Origin: CAYJLF01 sp964371055
GTDB taxonomy: Bacteria; Eisenbacteria; RBG-16-71-46; CAIMUX01
NCBI GenBank assembly: GCA_964371055.1
Contig: CAYJLF010000003.1
Location: forward strand, 248,001 to 312,000
Length of the DNA stretch: 64,000 bases
Direction: 5' to 3'
Positions 58,382-64,000 of this stretch are shown here, piece after piece (position 1 is the stretch's first letter; each line of letters starts with the position of its first letter). A program made the translations under genes and the position numbers. The notes below the pieces were generated by a model. The model saw only the letters and a program-made list of their open reading frames with translations, was not told the origin of the DNA and made no database searches.

Positions 58382-59835
58382 GCGGCAAGGGGATGTTCGA
58401 CCTTATCGTCCAAGGGGGGACGGTTGTCGGAGAGCCGGACGCTGCCGCCCCGGAGGCTGCGATCCAGGACATCGCCGTGCGGGACGGAGTCATCGTCGCG
58501 ATCGCGCGCCGGATCGAGGGACCTGCCCGGCGGGTGGTCGACGCCGGCGGGCTCATGGTTCTCCCCGGGCTGATCGATCCTCACGTCCACCTCGGCCTGC
58601 CGTCCCGGGGCGTAGTGTCGAGCGACGACATCGCAAGCGGGACGCGCGCCGCGCTCTTCGGCGGCGTCACGACAGTGATCGACTTCAGCCTGCGCCGGCC
58701 GGGGGAGTCGCTCTCGGCCGCCGTACAGCAGAGGCTCGAGGAGTTCCGCGGGCGATCGCACTGCGACTATGCCGTGCACGCCAACCTGACGGGGCTGGGC
58801 GAGGATGATCCCGCCGGCCTGCCGGCGGAACTCGACCGGATCGAGGCGCTCGGGTGCCGGAGCCTCAAGATCTTCACCACCTACGCCCGCCAGGGGATGA
58901 TGCTCCCGCGCGAACGATGGGACGATGTGCTGTGGGGCGCGGCGGAGCGCGGCTTCGTCGTGCTCGTGCATGCGGAGCAGGATGAGCGGGTCGAGGCGGC
59001 GACGGCGGAACTCCTGGCGGAGGGAAAGAGCGGCGTGCGGCACTTCCCCCGGTCGCGTCCGGCGGAAGCCGAGGCGGCGGCGGTGCGCGAGGTCATCGCG
59101 GCGGCGTCCCGCAGCGGGCGCGCCTCTCTCTACTTCGTCCATCTCTCCTCCGTAGCGGGCCTGGCTGCGGTCGAGGAGGAGCGGAGGCGCGGGAAGGTCG
59201 CGATCTACGCTGAGACCTGCCCCCAGTACCTCTACCTGACGGAGGAGGTCTTCGCGCGCGAGGACGGCCATCGGTTCGTCGTGACGCCCCCCTTGCGGGC
59301 GGAGGCGGATATCGAGGCGCTGCGGCAGGGACTGGTCGGTGGAGCGATCGATGTCGTCGCGACCGACCACTGCCCTTTCTGGTCGAGCGACACAGACCAT
59401 CCCGAGCGGCCGTTCACCGACCTGCCGTCCGGTCTTCCGGGGATCGAGACGCGTCTGGCGTTGTTGTGGGAGGTGCTGGGAGTCGCGGGACCCGGCGCCG
59501 AGGAGGGCGCAGATGCGGAATCGGCGAGCACCGGGGCACCGGATCATCCCGCACGTCGCCTGGTCGATCTCCTCTCCACCACCCCGGCGAAGATCTTCGG
59601 CCTCTTTCCCCGGAAGGGTGTCATCCGTCCCGGCGCGGACGCCGATCTTGTCCTCTTCGACCCGGAGGAGCGCTGGATCGTCCATGCCGGCGAGTTGCAC
59701 ATGCGGTGCGATCACTCGCCCTACGAGGGAATCGAGGTGCGCGGGCGGGTGCGGATGGTCGTGTTGCGGGGCGGTGTCGTGATGGAGGAGGGAGAGGTGG
59801 GGGCCTCGCTTGGGACGCGCCTCGCGCGACCGTGA
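58378..59835 (+). CDS. hyuA: Dihydropyrimidinase/hydantoinase-family cyclic amidohydrolase (HyuA-like)
   Basis: The product is about 485 residues from GTG 58378, which overlaps the previous stop (GTGA); ATG 58393 is an alternative. Metal-site motifs are complete: GLIDPHVHLG, the carboxylated Lys in CRSLKIFTTYARQGMM, VLVHAEQDE, YFVHLSSVAG and VVATDHCPFW. Enzymes of this family open cyclic ureides such as hydantoin, dihydropyrimidine or allantoin. HyuA/phenylhydantoinase is a standard member of the ygeWXY cluster, and here it ends the ten-gene operon. It would open a ring-derived intermediate before YgeY and YgeW act. Substrate not determined. Confidence 0.9.
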   Translation: MSGKGMFDLIVQGGTVVGEPDAAAPEAAIQDIAVRDGVIVAIARRIEGPARRVVDAGGLMVLPGLIDPHVHLGLPSRGVVSSDDIASGTRAALFGGVTTVIDFSLRRPGESLSAAVQQRLEEFRGRSHCDYAVHANLTGLGEDDPAGLPAELDRIEALGCRSLKIFTTYARQGMMLPRERWDDVLWGAAERGFVVLVHAEQDERVEAATAELLAEGKSGVRHFPRSRPAEAEAAAVREVIAAASRSGRASLYFVHLSSVAGLAAVEEERRRGKVAIYAETCPQYLYLTEEVFAREDGHRFVVTPPLRAEADIEALRQGLVGGAIDVVATDHCPFWSSDTDHPERPFTDLPSGLPGIETRLALLWEVLGVAGPGAEEGADAESASTGAPDHPARRLVDLLSTTPAKIFGLFPRKGVIRPGADADLVLFDPEERWIVHAGELHMRCDHSPYEGIEVRGRVRMVVLRGGVVMEEGEVGASLGTRLARP

Positions 59836-59887
59836 GGAGTACGGATGGACCGGGGTACTGCGCCGGCAGCCGGGCGGTCGCGGTCGC

Positions 59888-59916
59888 TTGACAGACGATC
59901 GCGGCATACGTACAAT
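59888..59916 (+). promoter_or_regulatory. Near-consensus sigma-70 promoter of the brnTA module
   Basis: Perfect TTGACA (59888-59893), a 17-bp spacer and TACAAT (59911-59916). The -10 ends 6 bp before the brnT ATG at 59923, so transcription should begin at or next to the start codon. This implies a leaderless toxin mRNA. Confidence 0.8.
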
Positions 59917-59925
59917 GTACGCATG
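59905..59925. promoter_or_regulatory. Palindromic operator over the brnT -10 and start codon
   Basis: CATACGTACA-A-TGTACGCATG: 10-bp arms around one central base, with one mismatch. It covers the -10 hexamer and the ATG. A dimeric BrnA antitoxin or BrnT-BrnA complex bound here would block transcription, matching the known autoregulation of brnTA. Confidence 0.7.
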
Positions 59926-60207
59926 TCAGATCTTCGCTTTGCCTGGGACGAGCATAAGAGCGATCTCAACCGTCGCAAACATGGGCTATCGTTCGACGAA
60001 GCGCAGACCGCGTTCTATGACGAGAGCGCGAAGGTCTATTTCGATCCGGATCATTCCGAGGAGGAGGATCGCTTTATCCTCCTGGGCATGAGCCAACAAC
60101 TCCGAGTCCTGGTGGTCTGTCACTGCTATCGCGAAGCCGAGTCGACTGTGAGGATAATCTCGGCGCGAAGAGCAGACAGAGCCGAGCAGGCGGACTATTG
60201 GAGCTGA
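59923..60207 (+). CDS. brnT: BrnT-family ribonuclease toxin
   Basis: The 94-residue protein matches BrnT along its whole length: FAWDEHKSDLNRRKHGLSFD, AFYDESAKVYFDPDHSEEED, RFILLGMSQQLRVLVVCHCY and RIISARRADRAEQADYW. BrnT is a RelE-fold mRNA interferase that halts translation; its catalytic Arg/His residues (RRKHG, ISARRA) are present. The start is ATG 59923 because the family's first conserved segment begins there. No ribosome-binding site precedes it within the likely transcript. The antitoxin gene starts 4 bp after the stop. The module follows the purine operon directly. Confidence 0.93.
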   Translation: MSDLRFAWDEHKSDLNRRKHGLSFDEAQTAFYDESAKVYFDPDHSEEEDRFILLGMSQQLRVLVVCHCYREAESTVRIISARRADRAEQADYWS

Positions 60208-60211
60208 TCCC

Positions 60212-60490
60212 ATGAGAGAGCATTACGACTTCTCCAAAATGAAGGCCCAACGCAATCCTTACGTCAAGCTGCTCAAGCAGTCCGTAACGATTCGTCTCGA
60301 CCGTTCGACCGTCGAGTACTTCAAGGCCCTGTCGGAGCGTACCGGCCTGCCGTACCAGCACCTGATCAACCTCTATCTTCGGGACTGCGCGATGCGGCGG
60401 AAGGAGCCCTCGATGAGGTGGGCGGTCGCGCGGCGACGGACGACGAGGGCGGCCAAGCGGCCGTCTCCACGCGCCAAGGAACGCGGATAA
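60212..60490 (+). CDS. brnA: BrnA-family antitoxin
   Basis: The 92-residue protein starts at ATG 60212 after TGGAGCTGATCCC. The N-terminus HYDFSKMKAQRNPY is the toxin-binding region, and LLKQSVTIRLDRSTVEYFKA, LSERTGLPYQHLINLYLRDC form the ribbon-helix-helix DNA-binding fold. A basic C-terminal tail (RWAVARRRTTRAAKRP) extends beyond the fold. It neutralises BrnT and represses the operon. Unlike the toxin, it has a good ribosome-binding site, which would favour antitoxin synthesis from the shared mRNA. Confidence 0.92.
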   Translation: MREHYDFSKMKAQRNPYVKLLKQSVTIRLDRSTVEYFKALSERTGLPYQHLINLYLRDCAMRRKEPSMRWAVARRRTTRAAKRPSPRAKERG

Positions 60491-60502
60491 GGGTCACGGA
60501 GT

Positions 60503-60655
60503 TCACCCCTCCCAGAGTACGGAGGCAGGCAGGGCCACCAGACGGTCTTCGAAGCTGAGTTGTCGACTGGGGACCCGGAAGTCCTGCAGATGCTGTTGCA
60601 TCACCCCTAACATATGTCTTATCAGGTAGTTGCGAGCTGCCTCCAACATCGCCAT
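60503..60655 (-). pseudogene. Short protein-like minus-strand frame, probable gene remnant or small protein
   Basis: The frame from ATG 60655 (or ATG 60649, 8 bases after AGGA) encodes about 50 residues with natural-looking composition: MLEAARNYLIRHMLGVMQQH, LQDFRVPSRQLSFEDRLVAL, PASVLWEG. It remains open upstream without a start codon (ARKILIDPGDVVHRG, NPKEEEM) into the region overlapping the SUMF1-like gene. This suggests either a small protein or the 3' end of a decayed gene. The family is unknown to me. Confidence 0.35.
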
Positions 60656-60663
60656 TTCCTCTT

Positions 60664-60700
60664 CTTTGGGATTTGTCGCCCGTACTTTGGGGATTTGTCG
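60664..60700. repeat. 21-bp-spaced imperfect direct repeat
   Basis: CTTTGGGATTTGTCG (60664-60678) and CTTTGGGGATTTGTCG (60685-60700) differ by one inserted G. The spacing is two helical turns. It may be a regulator site for the lipoprotein gene at 60817, or a duplication within the decayed minus-strand frame. Confidence 0.6.
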
Positions 60701-60816
60701 ATCCGCAGAGCCCCGGTGGACAACGTCCCCGGGATCGATCAGAATCTTCCGCGCAGCGTCTGTTCGCGCCTGCGAGGTTGAGGCCGGGAGTTCTGGAGAG
60801 GCTGGAGGGAGGACGC

Positions 60817-62682
60817 ATGTTCGCCTGCGCGCCGAGTGATCCCCGAAACGCTGTGGGTCAGCATCATGGTTCTCTCATCCACGACTCGGTGGTGGCCGTC
60901 TGCGCCGTCCTCCTGCTGGCTTTCGTCGCCGGCTGCGGTGGCGACGATGGATCTTCGCCTCCCGTCGATACCACTCCGCCTTCGAGGGTCACGAACCTGG
61001 CGGTCACCGCGGTCACGGACAGCTCCGCCACGCTGGGCTGGAGCGCTCCGGGGGACGACGGCACGACCGGAACGGCGCAGGCCTACCAGATCCGCTGGTC
61101 GTCGACGAATGTCAGCGAGGCGAACTGGGCCTCGGCAACGCAGGTCCCGAATCCCCCCACGCCGAAGGCGGCCGGTTCGGCCGAGAGCTACACCGTGCGC
61201 GGACTGGCGCCCCGAACGCTCTGCTACTTCGCGCTCAAGGCGGTCGATGAAGCCGGCAACGCGTCTCTCCTCTCCAATGTGGCCAGCGACACGACGAGCG
61301 GCGGCACTCCGCCGGTGCGGCCGGAGCTGGCGGTCTCTCCGGCGCAGCTCGATTTCGGCGAGGAGGAGAACACGCTGAGGCTCAACATCACCAACGCGGG
61401 CACGGGGATCCTGAACTGGACCGTCACCGACGATCAGCCCTGGATGATCGTGCAGCCGACGATCGGGAGCACCACGTCGGAGACGGACGAAGTGACGGTC
61501 ACGGTCTATCGCGGCGGGCAGAGCGTGGGCACGCACGCGGGGACGGTGACCGTGACTCCGAACCCGGGGGAGGCGTTCGAGGTGCCGGTCACCATGAGCG
61601 TCGCGGTCCCGCCGGTGCTCGTCCTGAGCACCCACGATCTCGACTTCGGGAGCACGGAGACAGCGCAGACCTTCACGATCTCCAACGGAGGCGCCGGGAC
61701 GCTGACCTGGACGATCACGGACGAGCGTGCGTGGTTGAGCGCGAGCCCGACGGATGGAAGCACGAGCACGGACACGACCGAGGTGACGGTCACGATCAGC
61801 CGGGCCGGGCTGAGCACCGGGCACTACATGGCCACGCTGATCGTGACCCCCTTGACGGGAGCCCCGCAGGAGGTGGCGGTGCAGATGTCCGTCGTGGACG
61901 GGGGCGGCGGCTTCGTCCTCGTGGAACCCGGGACCTTCACCATGGGCAGTCCCGCCGACGAACCCGGTCGCGGGAGCGACGAGGCCCCGCGCGAGGTGAC
62001 GTTGACGAAGGCGATCCACGTCGCGATCCAGGAGGTGACGCAGGCCGACTGGGAGGCGATGACGGGCTGGAACGATTCCGACTTCGAGGGGGTGAGTCGC
62101 CCGGTGGAGCAGGTGACCTGGTTCGACGCGCTCCGCTACTGCAACCAGCGATCGGCCTCCGACGGCTACACGCCTGCGTATACCATCGAGAACGCGACGT
62201 ACGAGGGGCATCACATCACCTACGCCGACGTGGCCTGGAACCAGGGCGCCGATGGCTATCGCCTCCCGACCGAGGCGGAATGGGAGTATGCCTGCCGCGC
62301 CGGGACCACGACGGCCTTCGGCAATGGCACGATCGTCCACGTCGAGTGCTCGCCGCTCGATCCCAACCTCGACCTCTTGGGTTGGTACTGCGGCAATGCC
62401 CTCAGCTCGACACACGAGGTGGGGGGCAAGGCGACGAATGCCTGGGGCCTCCAGGACATGCACGGAAACGTCTGGGAGTGGTGTTGGGACTGGTACGGAA
62501 ACTACCCCGCCACCCCCGAGACCGACCCCATCGGCCCTACCACGGGGACCCATCGCGTTCGTCGCGGCGGCGGCTGTTTCGCGGAAGCGGCGCAATGCCG
62601 CTCCGCCAACCGCGGATACAACGCCGGGCCGACGGGCCGCTCCCGGGATCTCGGACTGCGGCTGGTGAGGACGGCGGACTGA
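60817..62682 (+). CDS. Lipoprotein with FN3, BACON/ASH-like domains and a SUMF1 (formylglycine-generating-enzyme-like) domain
   Basis: The 621-residue protein starts at ATG 60817 after GGAGGGAGGACGC. The lipobox is FVAGC (Cys 40). An FN3 domain spans about 53-158 (PSRVTNLAVTAVTDSSATLG). Two BACON-like Ig domains follow (LDFGEEENTLRLNITNAGTG, LDFGSTETAQTFTISNGGAG). The SUMF1 domain fills about 368-620: FVLVEPGTFTMGSPADEPGR, VTQADWEAMTGWND, YRLPTEAEWEYACRAGTTTA, MHGNVWEWCWDWYG, RVRRGGGCFAEAAQCRSANR. In true FGE the copper-binding pair is Cys-x4-Cys in this last region; here only the conserved second Cys aligns and the first position is Ala. It is therefore probably a binding or non-FGE paralogue. 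Confidence 0.88.
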   Translation: MFACAPSDPRNAVGQHHGSLIHDSVVAVCAVLLLAFVAGCGGDDGSSPPVDTTPPSRVTNLAVTAVTDSSATLGWSAPGDDGTTGTAQAYQIRWSSTNVSEANWASATQVPNPPTPKAAGSAESYTVRGLAPRTLCYFALKAVDEAGNASLLSNVASDTTSGGTPPVRPELAVSPAQLDFGEEENTLRLNITNAGTGILNWTVTDDQPWMIVQPTIGSTTSETDEVTVTVYRGGQSVGTHAGTVTVTPNPGEAFEVPVTMSVAVPPVLVLSTHDLDFGSTETAQTFTISNGGAGTLTWTITDERAWLSASPTDGSTSTDTTEVTVTISRAGLSTGHYMATLIVTPLTGAPQEVAVQMSVVDGGGGFVLVEPGTFTMGSPADEPGRGSDEAPREVTLTKAIHVAIQEVTQADWEAMTGWNDSDFEGVSRPVEQVTWFDALRYCNQRSASDGYTPAYTIENATYEGHHITYADVAWNQGADGYRLPTEAEWEYACRAGTTTAFGNGTIVHVECSPLDPNLDLLGWYCGNALSSTHEVGGKATNAWGLQDMHGNVWEWCWDWYGNYPATPETDPIGPTTGTHRVRRGGGCFAEAAQCRSANRGYNAGPTGRSRDLGLRLVRTAD

Positions 62683-62742
62683 GCGGGCGGGGGCGGGATC
62701 GACCTGCTTCCCGCGCGTGGCTTTGAGCCCCGGGGCCTTCGT

Positions 62743-64000
62743 CTAGCGAATCCGCACCACCGCGCGGGTGGTCACGCCTTCCTCGGTGGCCAGGCGCAGG
62801 AAGTAGACCCCCGCGGGGAGCCGGGCTGCATCCCAGCGCAGCCTTGTCTCTTCCCGGCCCGCGACGCCGTCGTAGATCCGGTCGACGCGTCGCCCGGTCG
62901 CATCGAGGACGTCCAACGTCACGGAGAGCGGGCGGTCCGCGCGCGGCGATCGTTCCTCTCGTGCCAGGCGGAGGCCGATCTCGGTCGCTCCCCGCACGGG
63001 ATTCGGGACGCGGAGTTCCACTCCGGCCGGCGACAAGGCCGCCGGAGAAGCAGGAGGTGGGAGCTCCTCATCCACCCCGCTGGCGGGGTCGCGCAGGAAG
63101 ATTCCGAGGTGCCCGCCCGCCGCGGTGCAGGCGAGAGGACCCTCGACCGCCACGCGGCCGCTCGTCCCCATCGCGCAGCTTCCCACCACCAGCGGCTTCT
63201 GCGGCTCGGTCACGTCGATCACCTCGAGGCTGTTGGTCGCGAGGTAGAGGCGGGATCCGTCGAGGGCGCTGCCCCGCGTGTTCCCGTCGAAGCGGAGATC
63301 CGTCACGTAGACCGGCGCGTCCGGATCGGTGGCATCGATGAAGAGGAGGCCGTTGTTGCCGGCGCAGAGGTAGGCCCAGGTGCCGTCGAAGGTGACGTGG
63401 CCGGCGTACTCGGTCGGATCGTACGAGCCGCGGATGACCGGGTTGTGGGGATTCGCGATGTCGATGAAATAGACGTCGGTCCCGTTCGTCACGCAGGCCA
63501 TGCCCCCGGCGACGGAGACGGACGAGGTCCAGCCCGGGACCGGGCAGATGGCGACGATCTGGAGATGCTGCGGATCGAGGGCGTCGATGACCCGCATTCC
63601 CTGGTTGCGGGCGACGATGTAGAGATAGCGGCCGTCGCACGCGATGTCGGCCGCGTACTGCGCGACCGCTCCCACGATCTGCGGGTGGGCGGGATCCGCG
63701 ACGTCGACGGCGAAGACGCCAGCGCTGTCGGCGGCCACGTAGACGAACGACCCGGCGACCACCACCGCGCGGGGATGGCCGGGGATCGGCAGGTCGGCGA
63801 GGATCTGCGGCGCGGCGGGGGTCTCGAGATCCACGACGTGGAGGCCGTACGCATTGTCGACCGTGTAGGCGATACCGTCCTTCAGCGCCACGTCGTTGGT
63901 GACGCCGGCCTCCCACCAGCGGCCGAGAAGCGCCGGGGCGGATGGAGTCTCCAGCCCGAGGATGGCCAGGCTGCCGCCGGAGGAGGCGACGTAGGCCCGA
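62743..64000 (-). CDS. Secreted LVIVD-repeat beta-propeller protein with FlgD-like C-terminal domain, N-terminus outside window
   Basis: The frame enters from the right edge (AYVASSGGSLAILGLETPSA) and ends at 62743, giving 419 visible residues. Repeated blades of about 42 residues follow the LVIVD pattern: YGLHVVDLETPAAPQILADL, GVFAVDVADPAHPQIVGAVA, GMRVIDALDPQHLQIVAICP, DVYFIDIANPHNPVIRGSYD, GLLFIDATDPDAPVYVTDLR, SLEVIDVTEPQKPLVVGSCA. These form a propeller found in secreted proteins of unknown ligand. The last 95 residues are the FlgD-like domain (VPNPVRGATEIGLRLAREE, LDVLDATGRRVDRIYDG, LPAGVYFLRLATEEG). Start and signal peptide are not visible. Confidence 0.9.
   Translation of the reverse strand, partial: RAYVASSGGSLAILGLETPSAPALLGRWWEAGVTNDVALKDGIAYTVDNAYGLHVVDLETPAAPQILADLPIPGHPRAVVVAGSFVYVAADSAGVFAVDVADPAHPQIVGAVAQYAADIACDGRYLYIVARNQGMRVIDALDPQHLQIVAICPVPGWTSSVSVAGGMACVTNGTDVYFIDIANPHNPVIRGSYDPTEYAGHVTFDGTWAYLCAGNNGLLFIDATDPDAPVYVTDLRFDGNTRGSALDGSRLYLATNSLEVIDVTEPQKPLVVGSCAMGTSGRVAVEGPLACTAAGGHLGIFLRDPASGVDEELPPPASPAALSPAGVELRVPNPVRGATEIGLRLAREERSPRADRPLSVTLDVLDATGRRVDRIYDGVAGREETRLRWDAARLPAGVYFLRLATEEGVTTRAVVRIR

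Larger units (their letters stand above)
60491..60816. other. 326-bp region between brnA and the SUMF1-like gene
   Basis: No plus-strand gene is present. The region holds a protein-like minus-strand short frame and a direct repeat, both listed separately, and must contain the promoter of the SUMF1-like gene, which I could not place. Confidence 0.4.

Noticed and set aside
1..64000. CRISPR arrays, tRNA, rRNA, transposons or prophage genes
   Set aside because: I saw no regularly spaced short repeats with unique spacers, no tRNA-like cloverleaf ends, no transposase motifs and no phage structural genes; a covariance-model search would be needed to exclude small RNAs.

Overview
The window is about 64 kb of very GC-rich DNA. 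Short spacings, many 4-base ATGA/GTGA overlaps and clear Shine-Dalgarno sites mark a bacterial chromosome. Six secreted proteins end in the same FlgD-like Ig-fold C-terminal domain (SPNPxxxxTxxxF...VFDxxGRxV...W(D/N)GxDxxGxxxxxGVYFxRL). There are also CHRD repeats, gingipain-type C25 and subtilisin-type secreted proteases, a PNGase F-like protein and Bacteroidetes-type YfbK/VWA architecture. Together these suggest a Gram-negative member of the FCB superphylum, most like candidate phyla such as Eisenbacteria, Krumholzibacteriota or Latescibacterota. That placement is inferred from protein architecture; the window has no rRNA. I saw no tRNA, rRNA, CRISPR array, insertion sequence or prophage.

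Layout. 1-7.2 kb (minus strand): a four-gene translationally coupled operon with two CsgG-like envelope proteins, a predicted outer-membrane beta-barrel and a large lipoprotein with 300-bp tandem repeats. 7.4-12.2 kb: aldo/keto reductase, lipoprotein MsrB, and a thioredoxin-like/S41 protease fusion. 12.3-15.1 kb: a divergent MocR regulator and aminotransferase pair. 15.2-18.3 kb: an ECF sigma factor coupled to a membrane-anchored VWA protein. 18.4-19.8 kb: a GHMP kinase with a small helical partner. 19.9-36.1 kb: large secreted proteins (subtilase, beta-propeller, PNGase F-like, C25 protease, CHRD), interrupted by an unusual AAA+ ATPase. 36.3-40.0 kb: a probable zinc-uptake operon (DUF2946-like protein, His-rich porin, ZnuA, ZnuB) without an ATPase. 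40.2-44.0 kb: two more secreted proteins.

44.1-45.7 kb holds the most notable observation: a TlpA-like lipoprotein whose WCGPC active site reads W-TGA-G-P-C. The coding frame continues intact after the TGA, and a SECIS-like hairpin sits at the right distance downstream. It is a strong selenoprotein candidate.

47.1-59.8 kb is a ten-gene, tightly coupled operon encoding a three-subunit molybdenum hydroxylase, a PreT/PreA-like flavo-iron-sulfur pair, an SsnA-like amidohydrolase, a threonine-synthase-like PLP enzyme, a YgeY-like M20 hydrolase, a YgeW-like carbamoyltransferase and a HyuA-like cyclic amidase. It resembles the anaerobic purine/uric-acid degradation clusters of gut bacteria, with a different PLP enzyme in the YgeX position.

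59.9-60.5 kb is a BrnT/BrnA toxin-antitoxin module with a near-consensus promoter, an apparently leaderless toxin mRNA and a palindromic operator. 60.8-64 kb holds a SUMF1-like lipoprotein and a partial LVIVD-repeat protein. The secreted proteases, glycan-active and redox proteins fit a heterotrophic lifestyle based on extracellular protein and glycoprotein; the purine operon fits nitrogen or energy salvage, possibly anaerobic.
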